Assembly (NCBI GenBank): GCA_030512295.1 | Contig: JAULSR010000011.1 | Location: 620,001-684,000 of the forward strand | Direction: 5' to 3' | DNA length: 64,000 bases | Source of the DNA: Bombardia bombarda | Taxonomy: Eukaryota > Ascomycota > Sordariomycetes > Sordariales > Lasiosphaeriaceae | Shown here: positions 54,535 to 64,000 of the stretch, piece after piece | How positions within the stretch are numbered: position 1 is the stretch's first letter | How the letters are laid out: the number at the start of each line of letters is the position of its first letter | Position numbers and translations under genes: made by a program | The notes under the pieces: generated by a model | Databases searched by the model: none | Told to the model about the DNA's origin: nothing | What the model saw: only the letters and a program-made list of their open reading frames with translations

Positions 54535-57483
54535 CTAATGGCGATTGATCCCTTGCTTTGCCTGTTATTAACAATCAGTCAGTGGTTGGTCTCCAAGTTT
54601 ATTAGTGCTGCGGCAGAAACTCGCCTTCATCTGCTCAATCCGCGCCTTCAACTGACTCGTTACCTCAGCCGCCCTCTTCCAGCTCTCCACACCCGTCCCC
54701 ATAGAGGTTCCGGTGGAAGGCGCTTCGCCCAATCTGCTACCTGCCCGGCTGCCAGCCTGGCTATCCGACCTATCGGTGTAACTTGTGTATCCTCCGCCTG
54801 CTGACTGGGGATCCGGCCGCGCCTCTCGATTATTGTTATTGTTATTGTTATCAGCAGGCACGTCCCGTCTGAACCCTCTCGCAGGACTTCCACGCCCGCT
54901 GCTCGCTGCGCTACCGGCATACCTAATCTCGGGGCTCAGCTTGTTGCGTGGGAATGGTGCGCTCTCGCCATTCTCCTTCTCCTCGCTCATCGTGCTCGCA
55001 AAGCTCATGCGGTTCCTGTTAGGGCCGGATGGATATCCCCCATCACGGTAGATACCAGCGTCGTCATGCGATGGGCTCATCATGCCGAAGCCGATATTAG
55101 GGGAGCTTGGGCTTGTTGGTCCGTTGTTGGCGCCAGCGGCCTCGGCTTTGCTCAGGGCGCGCTTGAGACGGTCCAGCTCGCGGCGAAGACGTTCGTTCGT
55201 TTGTTCTGCCGCCTCAGCATCACTGCGAGCTCTAACCAGCTGTGTCTCCTTGGCTTTTATGGAAAGAACATCTCTAGTATGGTCTTCAATCAGACCAGCA
55301 TTCTGGTTCTTGAGTTCTTGGATTTCCGACATGAGTTTAGACCGGTCATGTCGGGCATCCTCTATCTGCTTCAGTAGCCGCTCGTTGACATCACGAAGCT
55401 CCTCAAGCTCTGCACGCTCAACATGCGCCAGGTTGGAATAAGGGGTTGGAGATGGTGATGCGGCCAGTGGAGCTTGCGCGGCTGGCTTGGCCAAGGCCAA
55501 GGAACGACCTGCGAGGCCACCTCTACCAAGACCCATTCGCTGCGCAGGCGCCTTTGGTGTGGTAGGAGACGGGGGATCTTCATCCAAGGGCGGAGAGGGA
55601 GCCGCAGCTCGTCTTGGTGAAGCAGTGCCAAGGCCTGGAAGCGTCCGCTTTTGTGGGGCCTTGAGTCCTCCAAGTGCCCCTGGCTTCGGCATCCCGAGTT
55701 TGCTAGCAACTGGACGAGAGGTTGGCTGAGGTGCTAGGGGTGGAGGGGCGACTTCCACGGGAGGGGCGGCTGCGGGCGGTGCAGCTTTTTTGATGCCCGG
55801 GGGCGCTTTCTTGCCCACCACCTTCCTCGGAGGCGGTCCTCGGGCAACTGGTGCTGGGGGCGGCTTCGGCTTCTCTTTGGCCTTGACTTCAGCCACCTCG
55901 TAGAACTCCTTGATCCTGACCTTTCGAATATCGTCCAGACCTTCCAAATGGGGGTTCATAGCTCGTTCGCCAATTATCTTCATAATCGTTCCCAGAATTT
56001 CAGCACCACCTGATCGAAGTGCTTCGCTTCCTTCCGCCAGGAGCTTCTTCGCCGATTCTACCAGAGTCCTGATCTCTTCCTTGCTGGGAACATCTCTTGT
56101 TGTCCTTAAGGCCCTGACAAGAAATTTCATTGTGCCCTCCTTGATCTGTGGGTTTTTGTGTGCGAGGCTCGTTGTGATCTCCTCCATGCAATCCGTCAGA
56201 TTGGTCGTGAGGAAAACGGCGTCTAGAGCCAAGCCTAAAGCATCTGCGACAGTCTGCTTCTTCTCTTTTAGCCTCTCCATGATGGGGCCCATGACGGTCC
56301 CGCGGTACTTGGCGAAGCTCTTTCGTAGACCCTTGGCTAGTAATTCGATACATTGCGCCGCCTGGGTGACAACTGCTATGTTGGCATCTTTCATGCACTT
56401 GGCCAACGTGCGGGTGACGTCGTGGAAGTCAGCATCCTTGATCCTTGGCACATTGACGACAGCGTAGAGAGCCTCCAGGGCTTCTTTTCTCTCCTTCCAC
56501 TTGGTTGAAGCCGTGTTATCAAAGAAATCTTTCGGGATCTTGCTGTAAACATCTTGCGGCTCCGCTAAATCGAATACATCAATCTCGGCTGGCTCATCAT
56601 CCCCTCCGTCATCATATTCGTCGGCCTCGGCGCTCGCAGTTGGGGCGCGCTCCTTGGCAGCTTGTTGTGACCTCAACAGCCGCTCTTGTTTGGGGGCACC
56701 CTCCGCCTTGACCTTCTCAAACTGAGCCTCAAGATCAGTCTGCTGTGTAGGCTTGAGGTCATTCCAAAACATAGGCTTCATGGCCTCACGAAGCCACCGG
56801 TAAAACTCGACGGCCAAATTTGTGGCCTCGGCTCGCACGTTCTTGTCGGCATGACCAAACGCTTTTGGTAGAATCTTGAGCACCGGCTTGGGATCGGCTG
56901 TCTTGCAGCCATAGTTGTGAAAAATCGATGTTAAGGCTGCGAGGGATGCGGCGACAACCTTGGGCTGCTTGTTGGACAACGCGGGTAGGATGTCTTCGAT
57001 CACGGGGCCGGGGACATCGAGTTCGACGAAGAGTAGTAGTGCCTCGACGGCAGAGGCCTTGGTCGCAGCTCGTGTCGACGTAAGACCCTTCTCGACAATC
57101 GGTGTGACGGCATGCTGCCTAGCTCTTACGGCTCCCTCGCGGCCGCCGAATTTCAGGAAAGCGCATAGAGCAGCTAGTCCTTCTTGTTGTGCTGCAACAT
57201 TGGAGTCTGCCGCTGCGCCCTTCCACAAACTCGAGTCCTGGACAAACGGCCTAAAGACAGGGGCGTATTCGTCTGGTGACTTCTCAAATGCCTGGGCGGC
57301 CTCTTCGTATGCTGCCTTGCGTACTTTCCAGACCTGTCCGTGCCAACAGAGAGCCAGGGTTAGCATTTGTCGACAGCCGGATCTAGGGCGCTATGAGTTC
57401 GAGCAGGCCTTGGTATATCAGCATACCTTGTGTACCCAGCGGTCTTCTACGGGCAACGCGCTAAAGTCCTCCTCTTCTGCCAT
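54535..57483 (-). CDS. stu2: Stu2/Alp14 (XMAP215/Dis1 family) microtubule polymerase
   Basis: Exons 57483-57427, 57333-54625 and 54561-54535, about 930 aa. The first intron (93 nt) is GT-AG. The last is best read as a GC-AG intron (54624-54562), which gives an ending of AKQGINRH; without it the frame would read on to 54568. The start MAEEEDFSALPVEDRWVHK leads into TOG1 (to about 235). TOG2 spans about 275-500, with the family helix pattern (KWKERKEALEALYAVV). A Pro/Lys/Ala-rich basic linker (about 510-640) should bind microtubule lattice. A coiled coil (about 655-755, ERAELEELRDVNERLLKQIED) serves dimerisation, and the tail ends in SQLKARIEQMK. The protein adds tubulin at plus ends and at kinetochores and spindle poles. 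Two TOG domains plus dimerisation is the usual fungal form. Confidence 0.93.
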
Positions 57484-59459
57484 CTCTGTCGATAAGTCTG
57501 TGGGTGGCGTATGAGGGTGGCTGAATGGGGCGACCTCGGGGACGATTCTGGCCGCTTGGGTGGTTTGGCGGGTTGGGAGGGGTCGGTTGTATTCGACGAC
57601 GAAGATTGTCCGGCGCGGCCTAAACCAGCAACTCGCTTGATCAGTCTCTGGATTGAAAAGTGTTTCCTTGGACCAACCATAATGGCCGCAAGAAGGGGAA
57701 GGGGTTGCATCAAATGAGCTGGTTGGGAGGGGGATCGAAATCTGAGGAGAAACGCAGCGCAGCTTCCATGAGCAAGCTCGCGGTTTGGGGTTTGGGGACG
57801 ACATACGCCTTTGCTAGTTGGCGGCTTGATTGTTAGGGGAGAAAAGAAGGGTTTCCTTCTTCGCTCTTTGCTGAATATAGGTAGTGATTGCGCGTATGTT
57901 GCACCTGGCTGGAAGTCAAAAACGCTATAGGGGTAGGTAGGTACCTGTGGATGGACGCTCGTGGCGGTCGTTCCTGCGTTTTGGCGGGGTGGGTTGCGAA
58001 AGGCGCGAGAGAAGAAAAGGTTGATGTACGACGGGATTGTTGACGCTGTCGTCGTTGCTGCCGCCCGCAATGAATTCTGGTTGGCGGGACACAAGAGGCA
58101 AGCGTGTCCAGGGCGGCCCTGACCCTGGCTTGCCCTGGCTGGGTTAGGTTGCTAGTTGGGGGGGCTTGGCTTGCGGTGGGCTGGCTGAGACCCCGCGGCC
58201 TGTGGTGGAAGGCAGGTCAGGTGATCTTCAGCGAGATCGCCGCTGAAGCTCTTAAATGTTCGGAGGGAGGTGGTAGCACCGCGCCGACATCGATGCGGTA
58301 CCTATGGACGCGCACAGGTATGAATTATGGGCAATTTGACTGCAATGGAATGATACGATGGCAGAACTATTGTTTATCTGATAAAAGCATCATTTCTTTC
58401 TTATTTATTACTACCTCGTGGAGTATTAGATATTTGTGCGTCCAAGTCTCTCATGTGGCTTTCACGTCAGGCCGCGGCGCACTCAGGGGTGGTGCATCGA
58501 TCCATCCCCCGCCAGCTTGTTGACGTGGCGCGGCTGGCCAAGTGCCCCCGCGGGCCATTGCTGGAGAAACCCAAAAGTCATCGATTGGCATATGCCCGTG
58601 AGCCTGTGATGTCACGCATCATTCTGCCGTAGACAACCGGCAAGCTCCCTCCTGACAGCTGCTTCCCAGAAAGATGACAGATAGCTTGTTCGATTGATGG
58701 CTGGACATGTTTTATCTCCTCCATTATCGACCACTGATGTTGTTGCGTTGATGAGTTGTCCGTCGTACCCCGCTATTCCATTGGGTCCCTGGCAGTTTTT
58801 ATTGCTCGATTTCAGCGAATTCAGGGCTCTCTTTTCCCGTCCGTGCACCCAGTCCCCTCTCCCAAGCTTCCCCAGATTAGATAGGGTAAACAAACGAACG
58901 AAACAACAGACAAGCACAGCAGCTCCCGGGCTGGGCTCCCTGTCACCCTGGCCCCAATCCACTTTTCCTGTGAACTCTCCGCCTTTTTGGATTTGACGAA
59001 CAACCGGCAACATCTGAAACCTGCGGCCACAGACGGCGGCTTCTCTCCTCCGACCACGAGACGGGCTCCGATCGTCGACGTGTTGCTCACTGCCCTGCAA
59101 ACGCCCTGCAAACTGCCCTACAAACTGCCCTAGTCCCCAGTCATGGATATCAATTATTAGGGCACTGCATCCATCGTCTGCAACTATCACCAACGCATTT
59201 CCACCTGCACCTCCATCCCTAAGGTACACACCAACTGACAGCGCACGCCGCGTCGGAGAGGGATCGCCCACCACCAGCGACAACCAGCCCAGAGCGACCA
59301 CTTGCGCATCTGCTCGTCTTCTTTCCATCCTCTACCTAGGGCCCACCTCACCCTCGCCCTCTCCCTCGTCGTTGCCCTTGCCTTGCCTTCGACGAGCCAT
59401 TCAACCACGGTGGCATCAAATCGAACGACAAGCGAGCCAAGTAGCATTACCTTGCCGCC
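57484..59459. other. Divergent intergenic region between stu2 and pac1
   Basis: It contains the promoters and leaders of both divergent genes. The stu2 frame remains open upstream to an ATG at 57804, but that extension is not family-like. The 139-codon and 238-codon frames in this region lack motifs. The last ~400 bp before 59460 are C-rich, as expected of the pac1 leader. Confidence 0.55.
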
Positions 59460-61046
59460 ATGGCTCAGCTACTGACCTCCCGCCAAGCTGAGGAGCTGTA
59501 GGTGTCCACCATGGCATGCCTCTCTGCGCGGAGCCACAGAAGCTGACTGCCTGCTCCAGACACCGGGCCCTCATCGCATACCTGTCGGCAAACAAATTGA
59601 CGAGCACCGCTGCCGCCCTTAGAGCAGAGCTTAATCTCGGTGAAGACGTCTTCGGCACAGATACGGCAAAGAAATATGAGGGTTTATTAGAAAAGAAATG
59701 GACGAGCGTCGTACGCTTGCAGAAAAAGGTGTGCCCCTCAGCACAACACATAATCGCCGCCCGGTCCAGCCCCAGCCCCAGCTCCATCCCAGCTAGATCC
59801 AGAAGCTTGACCTAGATGCATTTGTGCTGTGACGTATTGTCTAACATGGGCCACCCGCTAGATTATGGACCTCGAGGCACGGAATCACGCCCTACAAACA
59901 GCCCTTGATACCGCGACGCCCACCTCTCGGCAAAATAAGGACCCTGTAGCCTGGCTCCCTCGGTCCCCAGCACGACACACCCTGCAGTCACATCGAGATC
60001 CCATAACTTGCGTCGCATTCCATCCTGTCTTCTCCGCTCTCGCCTCGGGTTCCGAGGATCAAACTATCAAGATTTGGGACTGGGAACTCGGCGAGCTGGA
60101 AAGGACCATCAAGGGTCATACCAAAGCTGTCTTGGACCTCGACTTTGGCGGTCCACGCAACAATACACTCCTCGCCTCGTGCAGCTCAGACATGACCATC
60201 AAGCTATGGGATCCAAATGATTGCTACAAAAATATTCGGACATTGCCCGGCCACGATCACAGCGTTAGTGCTGTACGCTTTATCCCTTCTAGCGTGGCGG
60301 GTGCGTCCGGAAACCTGCTGGTTAGCGCAAGTCGAGACAAGACACTAAGAATATGGGATGTGAGCACGGGATATTGTGTCAAGACCCTGCGCAGCCACGC
60401 CGAGTGGGTGCGTGATGTCTGCCCATCCATTGATGGGAGATTTATACTATCGACGAGCGACGATTACACGGGCCGGTTGTGGGATGTTTCAATACCAAAT
60501 CCCGAGCCTCGGGTCACCCTCATCGGTCACGAACACTATGTCATATGTTGCGCTATCGCACCGCCGGCTTCATATGCACACCTTGCCACTATAGCTGGCA
60601 TCAAAAAACCCCCTTTAACAAACACAGCCGAGTTCATGGCAACGGGCTCAAGAGATAAAACGATTCGGTTATGGGATGGGCGTGGCAACTGCATAAAGAC
60701 ACTCGTTGGCCACGACAACTGGGTGCGGGGACTGGTATTTCATCCAGGCGGGAAATATCTATTATCGGTCGCCGACGACAAGACCCTGCGGTGCTGGGAT
60801 CTCACACAGGAAGGAAGATGCGTTAAAGTAATAGGAGATGCACACGGGCACTTTGTGCAGTGCATCAGATGGGCACCATCGGTGGTTAAATCCGTGCCCG
60901 TGGCCAACGGCACTGACGGACAGAATGGGAACCAGAACGGCACTCCAAGGAAAAACGCCAACGCTGCCCCGGGGGCCGACGCTCAGATCCGATGTGTTAT
61001 TGCTACAGGCAGCGTGGACTTGAACGTGAGAATCTTTGCCAACTAG
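59460..61046 (+). CDS. pac1: Nuclear migration protein PAC1/LIS1 (NudF)
   Basis: Exons 59460-59497, 59560-59728 and 59862-61046, introns 62 and 133 nt, giving 463 aa. The N-terminal LisH motif is split by intron 1 (MAQLLTSRQAEEL then HRALIAYLSANKLTSTAAALRAEL), followed by a short coiled coil (KKIMDLEARNHAL). Seven WD40 repeats fill the rest, with clear GH...WD units (DQTIKIWDWELG, DMTIKLWD, DKTLRIWD, YTGRLWD, DKTIRLWD, DKTLRCWD). An insert of about 30 residues (VANGTDGQNGNQNGTP) interrupts the last repeat, as in other Pezizomycotina. LIS1 binds dynein and keeps it active for nuclear movement and hyphal growth, with NudE and dynactin as partners. Confidence 0.97.
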
Positions 61047-61379
61047 AGGGGCTGAGGGGCACCACTCTCACGCAAAGCCAAACAACAGGAACATGGCACG
61101 CTCGGACAGCCTGGTCGTGCTCAGAAGAACAAGATTGCTGGTCACAGCCATTGCTTACCGCCATACATGCTGCATTGACGTGGCACTGGCATAGCTCAGC
61201 TCAACTCGCCCTACAAGGACGATGTCGTTTTAGAGTCAGTATTGTCTCGTCTTTGGTGGGGGTGCCGGGAGTCGAGATTGTAATTCGATAATGAGGTCCA
61301 CCTCGTCGCTTTGCGCAGAGACCGCACACCGGGGAAAGGGGTCTTGGAGGTTGTATCTCGAGAGGTGCGGCGCGTGACC

Positions 61380-61409
61380 GGGGGGGAGGGGGGGGGGGGG
61401 CGGGGGGGG
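61380..61409 (+). repeat. Long G tract (G7-A-G13-C-G8), possible G-quadruplex
   Basis: Thirty bases with only two non-G positions, located 335 bp after the pac1 stop. It is long enough to fold into a quadruplex on the plus strand; assembly errors are also common at such sites. Confidence 0.85.
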
Positions 61410-61441
61410 CTGGGTCCGACGCACGAAAAGACGTGACGGCA

Positions 61442-61475
61442 CTGCTGCTGCTCCTGCTGCTGCTCCTGCTGCTGC
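61442..61475. repeat. CTGCTGCTGCTC 12-bp repeat
   Basis: Nearly three copies of a 12-bp unit made of CTG triplets plus CTC, in non-coding DNA. Confidence 0.9.
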
Positions 61476-62093
61476 AAGTCCCCTTCTGGGCAGCTTCCTT
61501 GTACGATTACGCATACACGCTGCTACTGAGAATGATGACTGATGAGAGATCTCACACAGGGTCTGTAGATACGACAGTAATTAGATAGATACCCCGATAT
61601 TCAACGATTTATGACTCGTCCATCAGCGAGCCAAGTATAGTCGCTGTGTCAAAGTATTTGACGCCGATATGCCCTCTAAGTATGGTTATTTCGTATGCTA
61701 ATTGCATCTACTCTCCTGCCTATCTTAGACACCAAAAGCTTCTGGGCCAGCTAATGTCCTTAGAACAGCGGACGGTTCGGCACCAGGGTCACCGGTCACG
61801 ATATCTCCGACCTGTTATACTTTGCCTTTGCCGACATCCTTATTCCAGCCACACACATGCCTTTCTAATTTTTGAGACGTCAAACCTTAGCAATGCATAA
61901 AGTTCGGAGAAAGCTCAGATTTCCCTGAAGCCTTCTTCTACCAGTAGTCAATCAGTCACTCTTTCCTCTCCCAATCCACAAACCTGTCCCTTTCTCTACG
62001 TCAAGCAACCCATCCAAGCAACCCACCCAGCATCCAAACAACCAGCCGCTCACTAACCCCACCAGCCAACGACCCAATATTACTCAAATCACT

Positions 62094-62189
62094 ATGGTCA
62101 CCGCATTCCGCATCGTTTTCTGTATTGCATTGATGATGGCTTTGGTGGCTCACGCGTTGGGAACTATTTGGATGACGAGGAATTGGTAG
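62094..62189 (+). CDS. Possible 31-aa single-pass membrane micropeptide
   Basis: Frame of 32 codons starting ATG with A at -3 and G at +4, a strong context. The peptide has a short start (MVTAFR), a hydrophobic core (IVFCIALMMALVAHALG) and a polar end (TIWMTRNW). It is preceded by about 90 bases of CA-rich leader and no competing upstream ATG within the CA-rich part. The pattern fits a translated membrane micropeptide. No homolog is known to me, and chance cannot be excluded for so short a frame. Confidence 0.4.
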   Translation: MVTAFRIVFCIALMMALVAHALGTIWMTRNW

Positions 62190-62622
62190 TGGGAGAGGAA
62201 TGAGGCAGTATCGAAAATTGTGTATATGTACACGCATGCATACACAAGCCACACATACAAGCAGGTCGCCGGTCGACGATCGTTTGCTTGTTTTACTCCG
62301 TACGTACAAACGGCAATACCGGCTCTTCTGCAGCTTCAGATGGAATGGGAAGGGGGGTGGTTAAGAGATGGTGGAGCTGTGGAGTTAAATGCATAAAGGA
62401 AAAGAAAAGGAAGGATGGGACGGTATGAGATGTGGCGGAAAGGATGAAGAAGAGTATTATCATGAGATGGAATGCAAGACTGGGATGGGATACAGAAGGG
62501 ATGGAGGGAAGGGGAAAGGAAAGGGGTGGAACGGAAAAAGAACCCGATCAGAGAATGGAAGCAAGGGGGGGTGGGGGTTGATGTGCGGATGGAACGAAGT
62601 CAATCTCCAACAAGTTCAACAA

Positions 62623-62736
62623 GGTTAGATGGCCGAGCGGTCTAAGGCGCCACGTTAAGGAGATTTAAACCCTTAATTCTATCAAACATTGATTCCGTGG
62701 TCCGAAAGGGCGTGGGTTCGAATCCCACTCTAATCA
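62623..62736 (+). tRNA. tRNA-Leu (anticodon AAG) with a 34-nt intron
   Basis: Acceptor GGTTAGA pairs with TCTAATC (one G-T). The A-box-like TGGCCGAGCGGTCTAAGGC and B box GGTTCGAATCC are present. The anticodon stem CCACG/CGTGG encloses T-T-AAG-G, with a 34-base intron beginning AGATTTAAACCC after position 37. A long variable arm (TCCGAAAGGG) marks a type II tRNA. AAG (probably inosine-modified) decodes CUU and CUC. Confidence 0.93.
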
Positions 62737-63928
62737 TGACAACTGGTAAAGTTGATATTCCACAGTTCGCTTCTGTGGGGTAAAAACTCTTCTTTTGGGG
62801 GTTTGTTGATGGCCTTTAGGTTGGTGGTGTGAGGACTGAGGATGGAGGCGTTTGGTGGAGGTATTAGTTGACCTGTGGGGTTTGTTTCTTTTTACACCGG
62901 TTATAGAACTGCGGCTTTGGTTGTGTGTACGATCATCACCTTCCGTAGCTAAAGCATCACTTCTTGTCAAGGTTGAGTTCCTTGAATGAGTGTAGATCCA
63001 TCCTATGATTACCGTCAGTCTCTGTCAATACCTGCAATTTCATCTCCTCATGAAACGCCTTGCATCTTGTTCTCGGAGAGGCGAGTCATGTGGTGGATAA
63101 TTGTTGGTAATTGCGTGGATACCCGCTCAGGACCACTTTAATGGCATTTATGGAGAGAGACTGACTGGGTCGTACAAAAAGCACAGGGGAAGGGTCCAGA
63201 AGCTGGGCAGTGCAAAGAACTTACATTACCAACCTGTCAGGCAGATGGCCACGAGTTCCTCAAGGCCAAGGGCGAGAGACAGCGGTGACAACGGTTTTTT
63301 TTCCTTGGCTGGGATACGAGGGGTATAAATCCCATATAGAGATGTGGTTTCTGATTGTCTGTGGTTTCTTCAGGTCAGCAAAGGGGCTTCATGGTAGGAG
63401 GACAAAGAGGGAGTGGGAACGACAGGGTAGCATTCAGTTCAAGGATTGCGATCCAAATTTCGGCCACAAGAATTCTACCCCGGTGCAAAATTATCTTGTC
63501 ATTCTCCTCTGAAGAGAACCTGACCCCATTCATTTTGTCCCAATTCTCTGTCACCCAGCGGAGAAAAGCGCAACTCCCCCGAGGGGAAGAAATTCAAGAA
63601 AAGTGAGGAGAACCATGTCGCGAGATCATAAAGTGGGGCTGTGGGGTTTCCCCCTTTTTTGTGTTGTTGTTGGCAGCGCTGATCACTTCGCAACTTTTGC
63701 AGACTCATAGGTAGGAGCATAGATGGTTTGTTTGAGACAATGATTAATAGTATTCTCAAAATCAATATACAGTATATCTCTGACAACATGATAATCGTAA
63801 CAACTTGTTCCCAAATTCAATTCCCGTACCCGACCCGGTAGTAGTATTCCCCCCATATTATCCCCCAGAAACAGTTGTCCTCCTTGTTTCGAAAAACTCC
63901 TCAGAAAATGCAAGACACACCACTGTAT

Positions 63929-63962
<34 letters not shown>
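63929..63962. repeat. (GTA)n microsatellite
   Basis: About 11 consecutive GTA units at the right edge of the window. Confidence 0.95.
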
Positions 63963-64000
63963 AGAAAAATGGTATCGATTGTTGTGATTTAGACGCTCTC

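Larger units (their letters stand above)
61047..62093. other. 3' flank of pac1 with G-run and CTG repeats
   Basis: No gene is supported. G tracts at 61380-61409 and CTG-rich repeats at 61442-61475 are listed separately. The last 100 bp before 62094 are CA-rich and look like a fungal 5' leader. Confidence 0.55.
62190..64000. other. Right flank: tRNA-Leu and otherwise gene-free DNA
   Basis: The purine-rich plus strand at 62389-62580 (GGAAAGG, GGGATGG runs) is low complexity. Apart from the tRNA-Leu gene no feature with coding character is seen. A GTA microsatellite lies at the right end. Confidence 0.55.

Noticed and set aside
57484..57804. In-frame N-terminal extension of Stu2 to an upstream ATG
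   Set aside because: The extension is Pro/Cys-rich and not family-like, whereas MAEEEDFSALPVEDRW is the typical start.

Overview
The window is nuclear DNA of a filamentous ascomycete (Pezizomycotina, most likely Sordariomycetes). The evidence is genes split by short GT-AG introns of about 55-130 nt, CA- or CT-rich 5' leaders, intron-containing tRNA genes, and fungal families (NACHT/STAND protein, 2EXR protein, DUF7025-type fragment, reducing PKS, flavohemoglobin, Dhh1, Stu2/XMAP215, PAC1/LIS1). Genes lie on both strands, each with its own promoter and no operons. All exon models were built by eye from frame, splice sites and family motifs.

Layout. 1.3-3.2 kb: AMSH/Sst2-type deubiquitinase (+). 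4.2-7.7 kb: NACHT-type STAND protein gene broken by an in-frame stop and a frameshift (+). 7.9-8.6 kb: small predicted secreted protein (-), overlapping a possible tail-anchored ORF (+). 10.1-12.6 kb: long coiled-coil protein (+). 12.8-13.2 kb: short hypothetical protein (-). 13.2-16.8 kb: gene-free, with minisatellites. 16.8-18.6 kb: Dhh1 RNA helicase (-), divergent from a mitochondrial-type J-protein at 19.5-20.4 kb (+). 22.8-23.8 kb: 2EXR protein (+) with a long pyrimidine-rich leader. 24.5-26.6 kb: two decayed gene fragments placed head to head (DUF7025-type on -, P-loop type on +). 26.8-28.9 kb: LrgA-LrgB fusion membrane protein (-). 29.9-31.5 kb: conserved-looking hypothetical protein (-). 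33.6-34.7 kb: thymidylate synthase (-). 36.5-37.8 kb: flavohemoglobin (+). 37.8-42.3 kb: gene-poor DNA with a 253-bp inverted-repeat element. 42.3-50.2 kb: large reducing PKS (+) with apparently dead methyltransferase and enoylreductase regions and no tailoring genes nearby. 51.8-52.1 kb: 95-aa Ser/Gly-rich protein (+). 52.85 kb: tRNA-Gly(CCC) (-). 54.5-57.5 kb: Stu2/Alp14 microtubule polymerase (-), apparently with a GC-AG intron. 59.5-61.0 kb: PAC1/LIS1 dynein regulator (+). 62.1 kb: possible 31-aa membrane micropeptide (+). 62.6 kb: tRNA-Leu(AAG) (+).

How it fits together. Most genes are single-copy housekeeping functions: mRNA decay (Dhh1), microtubule and dynein control (Stu2, PAC1), dTMP synthesis, endosomal deubiquitination, NO detoxification. 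They sit between accessory stretches that show decay: a broken NLR, rearranged ATPase-family fragments, a MITE-like element, and a PKS with no neighbouring pathway genes. Two regulatory readings look plausible: a perfect MluI cell-cycle box (ACGCGT) upstream of thymidylate synthase, and five GATAA/TTATC sites within about 170 bp upstream of flavohemoglobin. I saw no clearly new multi-gene defence or biosynthetic system. The most unusual items are the His-rich insert in the PKS ketosynthase, the double lesion in the NLR, the inverted-repeat element and the micropeptide.
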